From positions 25,826 to 89,825 of the forward strand of contig CABUHE010000005.1 of assembly GCA_902491375.1 (NCBI GenBank): a stretch of 64,000 bases of DNA. Direction: 5' to 3'. The stretch comes from an uncultured Prevotella sp. (GTDB taxonomy: Bacteria > Bacteroidota > Bacteroidia > Bacteroidales > Bacteroidaceae). Below are positions 16,397 through 24,576 of this stretch, one piece after another (the first letter of the stretch is position 1; every line of letters starts with the position of its first letter). A model generated the notes under the pieces. That model was given only the letters and a program-made list of their open reading frames with translations. It had not been told where the DNA came from and made no database searches. The translations under genes were made by a program, and so were the position numbers.

Positions 16397-17698
16397 TTAT
16401 TTTTTCATCTTCATAATCATGTCGCACGCCGTTTCAAGACCTATATGCGCTGTGTTTACAGTAAGGTCGTAGTTGTGCGGATCGCCCCATTTGCGTCCTG
16501 TGTAATACTCATAGTGGGTAGCTCTTGCACGGTTGACGCGTCTTATTTCAGAAACAGCCTTGTCCTTGTCAAGTCCGTATTCGTCCACACAGCGCTTCAT
16601 GGCGTCAGGCTCGTCAGTGCAGCAGAACACCTTGATTACGTTTGCGCTATTGTCTAACACGAAATCGGCGCAACGGCCTATGATGACGCACGACTCGCGG
16701 TCGGCTATCTCCTTTACAGTCTTGCTCTCAGCGAGAAACAGCACATCGTCATTCGACAGTCCGCGGCCGGCCTGTGTGCCGTAACCCTGCGACAGAATAC
16801 ACTTCAGCCAGTAAGACGGAATGGTCTGTTCGTTCTTCATTATGTACTGCTCATCCATTCCGCTGTTCTTGGCTGCCAGCTTGATAAACTCACGGTCGTA
16901 GACCTTCACGCCGAGCTTCTTGGCAAGCATCTCACCCAACATACGTCCGCCGCTGCCGAACTCGCGCGCTATCGTAACCACAAAGTGATCCTTTCCGCTG
17001 TCGGCCTTAGCCACAGCTACGCTGACACCCTTGAAGCCCAGGACACCGTCGAGCATCCGGCTGACAGGTGTAAGCACATGAACAATAGGCCCTACAAGCA
17101 GCGCGGCAGCCACAGTACCGAGTCCTACGCCCTTTATTCCAGACAGGAATATCAGCGAGAACACGCAGGCTACAACTACGTTGGTTATGTCGAAACCCAG
17201 CTTTATATAGCCGAAATCGCCGTGGATGCGGCGTGCTATCACCCTTACAAGGTATTCGCCTGCAACCATAGCCACGTCAGCCTTAACCTCAAGAGCGATA
17301 CCCATAGCGAGGATTACGCATCCAACAAGCGCGCTGACAACCTGTTGCAGGAAACCGTCAGGATTGAGCCACGAGAGCGAAGTCATTGAAATATCTATAA
17401 ACGTACCGAAGCAAAGCGTTATAGGAATCTGTAAAAGATAAACGCGCAGCTCTGACTTCAACTCGCTGCGTTTCATCAGAATAAGATCAATAACCATGAA
17501 AAGAAAGTTGACAATGATAGTCCATTGTCCCATGGTAAGCGGAGTGAACATGCTCAGCACGTAGTTCACACTGGTTATCGGCGATGTGCCGAGCATTGCC
17601 TTGGTTATGAAACTAATGCCGTAAGCATTGATGAATACTGAAAATAAAAAAAGAATGTAACGTCGTGTAAGAAATTTTTTATTACTGTTTATTGACAT
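16397..17698 (-). CDS. YczE-like membrane domain fused to cytidylate-kinase-like domain
   Basis: The 433-residue protein joins two modules. Residues 1 to about 220 contain five or so hydrophobic segments (YILFLFSVFINAYGISFITKA, WTIIVNFLFMVIDLILM and others) like the YczE/DUF6198 integral membrane family. Residues 235-433 are a soluble P-loop domain of the cytidylate-kinase-like family: VVTIAREFGSGGRMLGEMLA is its glycine-rich loop, followed by KVYDREFI and CVIIGRCADFVL. The domain order suggests a nucleotide-sensing or phosphorylating module on the cytoplasmic face of a membrane transporter-like part. The substrate is unknown and this is unlikely to be the housekeeping Cmk. Confidence 0.85.
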   Translation of the reverse strand: MSINSNKKFLTRRYILFLFSVFINAYGISFITKAMLGTSPITSVNYVLSMFTPLTMGQWTIIVNFLFMVIDLILMKRSELKSELRVYLLQIPITLCFGTFIDISMTSLSWLNPDGFLQQVVSALVGCVILAMGIALEVKADVAMVAGEYLVRVIARRIHGDFGYIKLGFDITNVVVACVFSLIFLSGIKGVGLGTVAAALLVGPIVHVLTPVSRMLDGVLGFKGVSVAVAKADSGKDHFVVTIAREFGSGGRMLGEMLAKKLGVKVYDREFIKLAAKNSGMDEQYIMKNEQTIPSYWLKCILSQGYGTQAGRGLSNDDVLFLAESKTVKEIADRESCVIIGRCADFVLDNSANVIKVFCCTDEPDAMKRCVDEYGLDKDKAVSEIRRVNRARATHYEYYTGRKWGDPHNYDLTVNTAHIGLETACDMIMKMKK

Positions 17699-17791
17699 AT
17701 ATAATTTTAATTAATAGAATCTCTCTCATGTACGGACACTCCATACCTCGCCCGATGCGCCCGGCTGAACCATAAGAAAGAAGCTGCCGGC

Positions 17792-20428
17792 TCACTCCTT
17801 GCCGGTAACAATCTTCTTTATCTCGTTCAGTTTGTTGAGCGCCTCTACCGGCGTAAGGTTGTTGATGTCGAGTCCGAGTATCTCGTCGCGCACCTGACAC
17901 AGCACAGGATCGTCCAACTGGAAGAAGCTAAGCTGCATGCCGTCGCGGCTGCTGTTCAGCTTCTCTGCCGTAGGCTTGCCCACGGTGCCCACCTGGGCGT
18001 TGTCGGCCTCGAGCTGGCGCAGTATGGCTTCGGCACGCTTCACTATGCTCTTAGGCATGCCGGCTATCTGTGCTACGTGGATACCGAACGAGTGTTCAGA
18101 GCCTCCGCGCTCCAGTTTGCGCAGGAAAATCACCTTGTTGCCTACCTCGCGCACGCTGACGTTGTAGTTCTTAATCCTGGCGAAGTTCTTCTCCATCTCG
18201 TTAAGCTCATGGTAGTGGGTGGCGAAGAGCGTGCGCGCAGCAGCCTTAGGATGCTCGTGCAGATATTCCACGATAGCCCAGGCTATGCTTATGCCGTCGT
18301 ATGTAGACGTGCCTCGGCCAAGCTCGTCAAAGAGAACGAGCGAGCGTGGCGACACGTTGTTCAATATGTTTGCGGCCTCGGTCATCTCCACCATGAACGT
18401 GGATTCGCCGAGCGATATGTTGTCTGACGCTCCTACACGTGTGAAAATCTTGTCCACCAGACCGACTTTCGCGCTCTCTGCCGGCACGTAGCAGCCCATC
18501 TGCGCCATCAGTACGATGAGCGCGGTCTGACGCAGCAGAGCCGATTTTCCTGCCATGTTGGGGCCGGTTATTATCATAATCTGCTGGCGGCGGTTGTCAA
18601 GATACACGTCGTTGGGCACGTAGCTCTCGCCTACCGGCAGCTGTGTCTCTATTACGGGGTGGCGTCCCTGCTTTATGTCGAGCACTATGTCGTCAGGCTC
18701 AATAACCGGACGCACATATCCGTGTTCGGAGGCTGCCTTGGCAAAGCTCAGCAGACAGTCTATCTTGGCTATCAGGGCAGCGTCAGCCTGGATAGCCGGT
18801 ATGTACTCCTGCATTGCCAGCACAAGGTCGTTGAACAGTCTTGTCTCAAGCGCGAGAATCTTGTCCTCCGCACCGAGAATCTTCTCCTCATATTCCTTAA
18901 GCTCCTGAGTTATGTAGCGTTCGGCCTGAGCCAGAGTCTGCTTGCGCACCCAGTCCTGCGGCACTTTGTCCTTATAGATGTTGCGCACTTCGAGATAATA
19001 ACCGAACACGTTGTTATATCCCACTTTGAGCGACGATATGCCAGTGGCCTCGGTCTCGCGTTCCTGTATCTTGAGCAGATACTCCTTGCCGCCCGACGAT
19101 ATGCGGCGCAGCTCGTCGAGCTCGTCGTTCACTCCGTCTTTTATCACTCCGCCCTTGCTGACCAGCTGCGGCGAGTCCTCGCGCACCTCACGGCCTATGC
19201 GGTCGCGCATGCTCTCACACAGACTGATGTTCTCGCCTATGCGGTGCAGCTCGTCGTTGTCTGACTTCATACAGGCTTCCTTCACAGGGCCGAGAGCCGT
19301 CAGAGCCGTGCGCAGCTGGACCACTTCGCGCGGTGAGACGCGGCCTACCGCGACTTTTGAGATGATGCGCTCAAGGTCGCCCACACGGTGGAACTGCTCG
19401 TCGACAACATCGCGCAGCTCGGTGTCGCGGAAGAAAGAGTCGACCACGTCGAGCCTGTTGCTTATGGCCTTGGCGTCGCGCAGGGGGAACACTGTCCACC
19501 TTTTGAGCAGTCGCGCGCCCATCGGCGTAACGGTCTTGTCGATCACGTCGAGCAGCGACGAGCCGTCGTCCTGCATCGGGCGCAGCAGTTCGAGCGAACG
19601 GATAGTGAAGCGGTCGAGGCGCACGTAGCGCTCCTCGTCTATGCGTGCCAGCGAGGTTACGTGGCCGATGTGCGTGTGCTGGGTCATCTCAAGATACTCC
19701 AACACGGCTCCTGACGCCACTATTCCGCTGTGCAGATGGTCTACGCCGAAGCCTTTAAGAGTCTTCACGTCAAAGTGTTTCAGCAGTTTCTGCTCGGCTG
19801 TCTGCTCCGTGAACACCCAGTCGTCAAGCTCGAAGGTGAAGTATTTGTTGCCGAAATAGCGCTCAAACATTTCGCGCTTGCCGCGCTCGAAGAGCACTTC
19901 CTTAGGCGAGAAGTTTACAAGCAGCTTCTCAACGTAGTCGTAAGAGCCTTCGCCTGTAAGAAACTCGCCTGTCGATATGTCGAGGAAAGCCACTCCGCAG
20001 GCCGTCTTGCCGAAGTTGACGGCAGCCAGGAAGTTGTTTTCCTTGTAGTTCAATACGTTGTCGGTCATGGCCACTCCGGGCGTAACCAGCTCGGTTATGC
20101 CTCGCTTGACGAGCTTCTTGGTCAGCTTGGGGTCTTCCAGCTGGTCGCAGATGGCTACACGCCGGCCTGCCCTGACGAGCTTGGGCAGATAGGTGTCGAG
20201 CGCGTGATAGGGGAATCCTGCCATCTCCGTAGGAGCTCCTGATGTCTGTCCGCCGTTGCTGCGCCGCGTCAGCGTTATGCCGAGTATGCGGCTGGCGTCG
20301 ACAGCGTCTTGCAGATATGTCTCGTAGAAGTCGCCGCAGCGGAACAGCAGAAGTGCGTCGGGATGCTGCGCCTTGAACGAGAAAAACTGCTTCATCATGG
20401 GCGTAAGCTCTTTGTCTTTCTTGGCCAT
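17792..20428 (-). CDS. mutS: DNA mismatch repair protein MutS
   Basis: This 878-residue ATPase recognises mismatches. The N-terminal mismatch-binding domain has LLLFRCGDFYETYLQDA, with the conserved F-x-E wedge seen as CGDFYETY. The ATPase domain has Walker A GPNMAGKSALLRQ at about residue 625, Walker B LVLFDELGRGTSTYDG, and the helix-turn-helix dimerisation part. The C-terminus TPVEALNKLNEIKKIV is the usual beta-clamp/tetramer-region end for MutS1. Length and start (MAKKDKELTPMMKQFFSFKA) are normal. It is upstream of the membrane/kinase fusion gene on the same strand with a 93-bp gap. Confidence 0.98.
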   Translation of the reverse strand: MAKKDKELTPMMKQFFSFKAQHPDALLLFRCGDFYETYLQDAVDASRILGITLTRRSNGGQTSGAPTEMAGFPYHALDTYLPKLVRAGRRVAICDQLEDPKLTKKLVKRGITELVTPGVAMTDNVLNYKENNFLAAVNFGKTACGVAFLDISTGEFLTGEGSYDYVEKLLVNFSPKEVLFERGKREMFERYFGNKYFTFELDDWVFTEQTAEQKLLKHFDVKTLKGFGVDHLHSGIVASGAVLEYLEMTQHTHIGHVTSLARIDEERYVRLDRFTIRSLELLRPMQDDGSSLLDVIDKTVTPMGARLLKRWTVFPLRDAKAISNRLDVVDSFFRDTELRDVVDEQFHRVGDLERIISKVAVGRVSPREVVQLRTALTALGPVKEACMKSDNDELHRIGENISLCESMRDRIGREVREDSPQLVSKGGVIKDGVNDELDELRRISSGGKEYLLKIQERETEATGISSLKVGYNNVFGYYLEVRNIYKDKVPQDWVRKQTLAQAERYITQELKEYEEKILGAEDKILALETRLFNDLVLAMQEYIPAIQADAALIAKIDCLLSFAKAASEHGYVRPVIEPDDIVLDIKQGRHPVIETQLPVGESYVPNDVYLDNRRQQIMIITGPNMAGKSALLRQTALIVLMAQMGCYVPAESAKVGLVDKIFTRVGASDNISLGESTFMVEMTEAANILNNVSPRSLVLFDELGRGTSTYDGISIAWAIVEYLHEHPKAAARTLFATHYHELNEMEKNFARIKNYNVSVREVGNKVIFLRKLERGGSEHSFGIHVAQIAGMPKSIVKRAEAILRQLEADNAQVGTVGKPTAEKLNSSRDGMQLSFFQLDDPVLCQVRDEILGLDINNLTPVEALNKLNEIKKIVTGKE

Positions 20429-20919
20429 AGGTATAGAGAAAAATCGTTTATTTCAAATAGTTACGGGTTCAAAGGAACAGTTACGGAGCGCACGGCCTTT
20501 AAGGAGCCAAACCGCAAGGGCTTGCCGCTCGGCCGGCTTCCGCCTTATCGCCTTGAATTCATCCTGCAAAGTTACCCAAAAACAAGTTCTAAAAAAAATA
20601 TTTCAGCAGATTTTTACAACTTCTGCTGCCTTGAGGCGGTAACGGGCGGCCGACTCATCAGCCGCCCATATATTCAAGACCGGCGCTTTCGGGCCAACTT
20701 ACACATAATAACTCGCGTCATCCTTACTTACAACCTTGAACCTTTATAACTCTTATATGACTCTATTGACTGCTTACAGCCTGCGCCGTGCCGCCGCCCC
20801 GGGCTTCTCCGCATGAGCGGAGGTTTACGCCGGCAAAGTTAGCAAAAGGCGCGCCGGCAGCCAAAGAGGAATCCCTAAAACACAATGGGGAAAACCCTAT
20901 CGGACATCAACCATCGACA
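20429..20919. other. intergenic region, no gene seen
   Basis: About 490 bp between the mutS start and the end of the next minus-strand gene. Open frames in it have no recognisable features. A short stem CTCCGC-ATGA-GCGGAG lies near 20807-20822; it lacks a T-run. Confidence 0.4.
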
Positions 20920-21354
20920 TCAGCCGCGGCGCTCTACCAGCGAGTTGAGCGGCCGGCTCGCCTTCTTGTCGAACAGCATCCAGCAGAAACGGCTGAATAT
21001 AGACACCTGGCGCACGCCCTTACGGTTGCGCGCGTTGTACGCCATAGAGTAAAGATTTGACGGCATAGGCATGTGGAGCGCGGCGAATATGCGCTTGGCT
21101 ATCAGCGCGAAAGGCAGCGGAGTGCCCTGACGGTCGATAAGGGTCTCGGTCATGTAGACCTCATGCGTCAGGTCTACAAGGTCAATCATGCTGCCCATCC
21201 AGTAAAGATTCTCATAGCGCGAGCGCTCAAGCAGCTCGCAGAAGTTCATCGTCATCTGGTTAAGCGCGTATTTGCGCTGTTCTTTCGTAAGTGTGGTTGA
21301 ATACTCGGTAACGGCTCCCTCGCCTGTGTACATTTCGATAATCATTGTAATCAT
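20920..21354 (-). CDS. conserved hypothetical protein
   Basis: I do not recognise the family of this 144-residue protein. It has no signal peptide or membrane segment. It is Met-rich and mostly helical in appearance (LTKEQRKYALNQMTMNFCELLERSRYE, LIAKRIFAALHMPMPSNLYSM), with a basic C-terminal part (YNARNRKGVRQVSIFSRFCWML). Codon use is like that of the surrounding core genes. It is divergent from the HU-like gene, with a 483-bp spacer. A start at MIIEMYTGEG is also possible. Confidence 0.6.
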   Translation of the reverse strand: MITMIIEMYTGEGAVTEYSTTLTKEQRKYALNQMTMNFCELLERSRYENLYWMGSMIDLVDLTHEVYMTETLIDRQGTPLPFALIAKRIFAALHMPMPSNLYSMAYNARNRKGVRQVSIFSRFCWMLFDKKASRPLNSLVERRG

Positions 21355-21837
21355 TTTTTATTTTCAGGTTTAAATTATTGGTTGCGGCAGGTCTGTCGGT
21401 AACCTACCGGCTGCAAAATTACTGCACAAGTGTGCACAATGAGTTCACAACCGTATATATTTAAACCCGTTATTGATTAAAAAATGCAAAAGCCCGAACC
21501 GTCTGCCCTACCCTGCCCGACTGCCGTGCGCGCAACAGGCTGACACACAGCGCGTTGCAACAGACGCCAAACGGCACGCCCGTACACGCCAAACAACAGC
21601 GCGAAAAACCACAAAACGCAACGCGAAAAGCCACCAGTTATTGGCGCGAATATAACAAGCTGACAGTCAGGCGGTTGCAAAATATCAATGGCTCCACTCT
21701 CACGATGTCAACGGCTCGCGCTTGGAAAACGCTCCGGCTTGCCGTATCTTTGCAACCGTAAGACGTCCTACACAAAAACAACAATGATTAAAAACTACAA
21801 TTTTCAAAAAACAAACTAACTAAAACATTTAACAACT
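21355..21837. other. divergent intergenic region upstream of HU-like gene
   Basis: No gene is seen. TGCACA-AG-TGTGCA at 21423-21436 is a short inverted repeat that could be an operator. The HU promoter lies at its right end. The centre (about 21480-21660) is rich in 'cgcaaca'-type words without clear structure. Confidence 0.4.
21722..21752 (+). promoter_or_regulatory. promoter of HU-like gene
   Basis: TATCTTTG at 21745-21752 matches TAnnTTTG, with TTGG at 21722-21725 about 19 bp upstream as a weak -33 element. The start codon at 21838 leaves a leader of roughly 80 nt. Confidence 0.6.
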
Positions 21838-22287
21838 ATGGCAGTATTTTATAAACTTTATCAGGACAACAGAACGAACGCAAAGTTCAAAGGACAATGG
21901 TACGCCCGCGCCGTCCACACGGGCACGGTAGACATAGACGACCTGGCCGAGGAGATGCAGGCCAACTGCACCGTGAAGCGAGCCGACATCGTGGCGGTGC
22001 TGAGCGAGCTGGTCGAGACCATGAAGAAGCATCTTCAGATGTCGCACCGCGTGAAGCTCGACCGCCTCGGCACATTTAAAATCGGCATGACGACAAAGGC
22101 TGCCGAAACAGTTGAGGACTTCACCGCAAGCAACAACGTAACGTCTGTACACGTGCTGTTCCAGCCGGAGACTAAAATCGAGAAGAACAAGACCCGCGTG
22201 CGCGCCCTGCTCTCAGGATGCAAGGTGCAGGAACTGCCCAAAAACGCCGTCGGCTCAGCCCTCGACGACGTCGAACCAGGAGTCTGA
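21838..22287 (+). CDS. HU-like DNA-binding protein (Bacteroidetes HU-HIG type)
   Basis: This 149-residue protein belongs to the enlarged HU-like family common in Bacteroidales. It opens AVFYKLYQDNRTNAKFKGQWYARAV, then a helical part TVDIDDLAEEMQANCTVKRADIVAVLSELV, and the beta-arm region HRVKLDRLGTFKIGM. The C-terminal tail is acidic. Members bind and bend DNA and often sit next to smalltalk and amidase genes; a smalltalk gene follows here at 22633. Confidence 0.9.
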   Translation: MAVFYKLYQDNRTNAKFKGQWYARAVHTGTVDIDDLAEEMQANCTVKRADIVAVLSELVETMKKHLQMSHRVKLDRLGTFKIGMTTKAAETVEDFTASNNVTSVHVLFQPETKIEKNKTRVRALLSGCKVQELPKNAVGSALDDVEPGV

Positions 22288-22295
22288 CCTCCTAC

Positions 22296-22326
22296 CCTGC
22301 CGGACTGCCCCAGCCTGTCCGGCAGG
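22296..22326 (+). terminator. hairpin after HU-like gene
   Basis: CCTGCCGGA at 22296-22304 pairs with TCCGGCAGG at 22318-22326. There is no T-run, so it may only stabilise the transcript end or be partial termination before the smalltalk gene. Confidence 0.45.
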
Positions 22327-22374
22327 CAACGGCAACCGGCTGACTGACAACTAAAACGGCTCACTGACAGCGAA

Positions 22375-22432
22375 AATCAGATTACTGATAACAGAAATCA
22401 GATTACTGACAACTGAATCAGATTACTGATAA
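22375..22432. repeat. short tandem repeat, three units
   Basis: AATCAGATTACTGA starts at 22375, 22396 and 22416, a period of 20-21 bp. Function not apparent. Confidence 0.7.
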
Positions 22433-22471
22433 CGGTAATTGACAGAAAGCCGATAAAAGACATGCCGAAGT

Positions 22472-22570
22472 CAGCCTGGAAGGCTGAACCTTTAGTAACC
22501 GGGTGTGGAGGAACGAAGTGACGACACGCCCGGAAACGTAACACCAACGAAAAGCACCCGAAGTGGTGCT
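22472..22570 (+). repeat. structured ~100-bp repeat element, copy 1
   Basis: The element starts CAGCCTGGAAGGCTGAAC, continues with TAGTAACCGGGTGTGG and ends CACCCGAAGTGGTGCT. An inverted copy is at 22991-23075. Internal short stems (CAGCCT/AGGCTG, GGGTGT/ACACGCCC-like, AGCACC/GGTGCT) suggest a folded RNA or a REP-type element. Confidence 0.7.
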
Positions 22571-22632
22571 ACAACATTAAAACTAAACGAATTAAAACCA
22601 ACCGAAAAACTAACGAATATAAAACAAAGACA

Positions 22633-22734
22633 ATGGGAACAAAAGGCAAACAAAACATCTCACTTATTCTGAAAATCGTAATAGCTGTGGCTACCGCCAT
22701 ACTCGGCGCATTCGGAGTGAACGCAGCCATATAA
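22633..22734 (+). CDS. smalltalk mini-protein
   Basis: This 33-residue open frame starts MGTKGKQNISLILKIVIAV and ends GAFGVNAAI. A short polar head followed by a single hydrophobic segment is the make-up of the Bacteroidetes 'smalltalk' family, which typically sits downstream of an HU-like gene as here. A purine-rich stretch (AACAAAGACA) precedes the ATG. The function of the family is unknown; a membrane location is likely. Confidence 0.85.
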   Translation: MGTKGKQNISLILKIVIAVATAILGAFGVNAAI

Positions 22735-22758
22735 CAGCGACGTAGCCCTACCCCAACG

Positions 22759-22800
22759 TTCCGCCGGACATGCCCCTAACAGCCATGCCCGGCGGAATTT
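22759..22800 (+). terminator. terminator-like hairpin after smalltalk
   Basis: TTCCGCCGGACATG at 22759-22772 pairs with CATGCCCGGCGGAA at 22784-22797 with one bulge, followed by TTT. Confidence 0.65.
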
Positions 22801-22827
22801 ACATATACAGCAGCATTCTTCGTTCTT

Positions 22828-22870
22828 CACTTAAATTCTTCACTCTTAGTTCTTAACTCTTAACTTAAAT
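22828..22870. repeat. 43-bp direct repeat of the TTCACTCTTAACTT family, copy 1
   Basis: The segment beginning CACTTAAATTCTTCACTC and ending TAACTTAAAT recurs exactly at 23196-23238. The surrounding 22805-22985 is filled by more degenerate members of the same family (TTCACTTTTCACTCTTCACTT and similar). Confidence 0.85.
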
Positions 22871-22990
22871 CCTCACTTAAATCCTCGCTTGCAAAAGCAT
22901 TTGGATTTTTCACTCTTCACTTTTCACTCTTCACTTGCTAAAGCAATCGGATTCTTCACTTTTCACTCTTCACTCTTAACTTTAAAAAGT

Positions 22991-23075
22991 AGCACCACTC
23001 CGGGTGCCTGTTTGTTCTGACGGTGTTCCGTGGGTTTGCAACCCACGGTTACGAAAAGTTCAGCCTTACAGGCTG
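22991..23075 (-). repeat. structured repeat element, inverted copy 2
   Basis: Its reverse complement starts CAGCCTGTAAGGCTGAAC, then CGTAACCGTGGGTTGC, and ends CACCCGGAGTGGTGCT, matching the element at 22472-22570. The central segment differs and makes an eight-base stem around GTGGG/CCCAC. Confidence 0.7.
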
Positions 23076-23195
23076 TTCATGAACAATGCGGTTAACGTGG
23101 TTAATAATGATATTACATTATTCTGTAAACACTTATTAATCGTTTTTCATTCTTCATTTTCACTTTACGTTTTTCACTTTTCTCTTTTCACTTTT

Positions 23196-23238
23196 CACTT
23201 AAATTCTTCACTCTTAGTTCTTAACTCTTAACTTAAAT
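23196..23238. repeat. 43-bp direct repeat, copy 2, overlaps oxidoreductase 3' end
   Basis: Exact second copy of 22828-22870. It covers the stop codon (23214-23216) and the final eight codons (EFKLRVKN region) of the Gfo/Idh/MocA gene. Confidence 0.85.
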
Positions 23239-24215
23239 TCCGGATAAGCCACGCCCCACTCCTTGCGCAGGCTGTCCAGGAGTCCCATAATCCGCAAGGT
23301 TTCAGCATGAGGCATGTCCTCAGGTTCGATCATACCCTTACGGATGGCTTCCATTGCCGCATACACCTCGTATTCGTAGCCGGTAATCTGCGGCTGACAG
23401 TTATAAACGCCCGTCTGCCTGTGGTCGGCGTCGTAGACCGTCACCGTGTGCGGATTGTTGATGTTGTCGATAACCATATAGCCCTTGTCGCCCGACACAA
23501 CCCCCATGCGGTCGTTGGCACAGCGTGCCGTTGTCTGCATAACAGCCATCTCGCCGCCGGGATAAACAAAAGTCATGCTGTTCTGCAAGTCGACACCAAG
23601 CTCGTTCTTCGTGCAGCAAGACATGACACGTTCAGGCGCATTTCCAAACAGCATATAAGCCAGATTGATAGGATAAACGCCCAAGTCGAGCAGCGCGCCG
23701 CCGCACAGTTCCGGCTTGCGTATGCGCTCCTTCTGCTCTATCGGATAACCCAGATTTGCCGTCAGCATATACGGGTGGCCTATCAGCTCGCCGCTGTGCG
23801 CCATCTGTACAATCTGTTTTGAGAAAGGCATGTAGCGTGTCCAAATGGCTTCGGCGAGGAACACCTTGCGCTCATGCGACAGTGCCACAAGCTCTTCGGC
23901 CTGTTTCTTGTTGGCTGTAAACGTCTTTTCGCACAGCACAGCCTTGCCGTTCAGCAGGCACTGGCGAGCCTGTTCATAATGATGTGAATGCGGAGTTGCG
24001 ATGTAAATCAGATCAACCTGCGGGTCACCTATCAGTTCGTCATAAGAACCGTATGCCTTCTCCGCGCCCCATTTGTCCTTAAACTCACGGGCTTTCTCAA
24101 TACTGCGCGACGCTATCGCGTAAAGACATGCTTCAGGCATACGCCCTACCGTTTCGGCCATCGAGGCCGCTATCTTGCCGGCACCTATAATGCCGACCCT
24201 GAATATCTGTTCCAT
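23214..24215 (-). CDS. Gfo/Idh/MocA family NAD(P)-dependent oxidoreductase
   Basis: This 333-residue protein has the N-terminal Rossmann fold with GIIGAGKIAASMAETV (GxGxxx dinucleotide motif) and the family signature LLNGKAVLCEKTFTANKKQAEELV, where EK carries the conserved lysine. The C-terminal alpha/beta domain includes GGALLDLGVYPINLAYMLFG. The group acts on sugars, inositols or trans-dihydrodiols; substrate cannot be told. The last seven residues (FKLRVKN) and the stop lie in a repeat element, so the original C-terminus may have been replaced. It is not in an obvious operon. Confidence 0.92.
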   Translation of the reverse strand: MEQIFRVGIIGAGKIAASMAETVGRMPEACLYAIASRSIEKAREFKDKWGAEKAYGSYDELIGDPQVDLIYIATPHSHHYEQARQCLLNGKAVLCEKTFTANKKQAEELVALSHERKVFLAEAIWTRYMPFSKQIVQMAHSGELIGHPYMLTANLGYPIEQKERIRKPELCGGALLDLGVYPINLAYMLFGNAPERVMSCCTKNELGVDLQNSMTFVYPGGEMAVMQTTARCANDRMGVVSGDKGYMVIDNINNPHTVTVYDADHRQTGVYNCQPQITGYEYEVYAAMEAIRKGMIEPEDMPHAETLRIMGLLDSLRKEWGVAYPEFKLRVKN

Positions 24216-24576
24216 ATATCTGTCGTTATCTTAACTTAAATAAAATGAATCGTAAATACCTGTAAATGTGTTGATTAGCGAACCTTGCCGCATATTCATA
24301 ATACTAAAAAACGAAGAATTGCGGACAATACCGCTGTAACTACCAAAAGCAAAGTTACGGAAAATCTGTGGAATATCAGCCGAATTGCAGCAGATTAACG
24401 CAATAAGTATTAGAAGATTGGAATTTATGGAAAAAATCCTCTATCTTTGTAATCATATTTAGAGAAACTCTATACAAGACCTCTTGGAAATAAGAGGCGT
24501 TATGCTTTCAGCAAGAATAACGCACTTGTGCGTTCTCCATCACAAAAAGATATACTAATCTTAATAAAGTAACATC
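24216..24576 (+). promoter_or_regulatory. promoter and structured leader of the Sel1-repeat gene
   Basis: TATCTTTG at 24442-24449 is a consensus -7 box, with ATTG at 24417-24420 upstream. The predicted leader of about 120 nt holds two hairpins: CCTCTT-GGAAAT-AAGAGG near 24480-24497 and AACGCAC-TT-GTGCGTT near 24519-24534. No known riboswitch is recognised. The rest of the gap holds nothing that I can identify. Confidence 0.5.
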
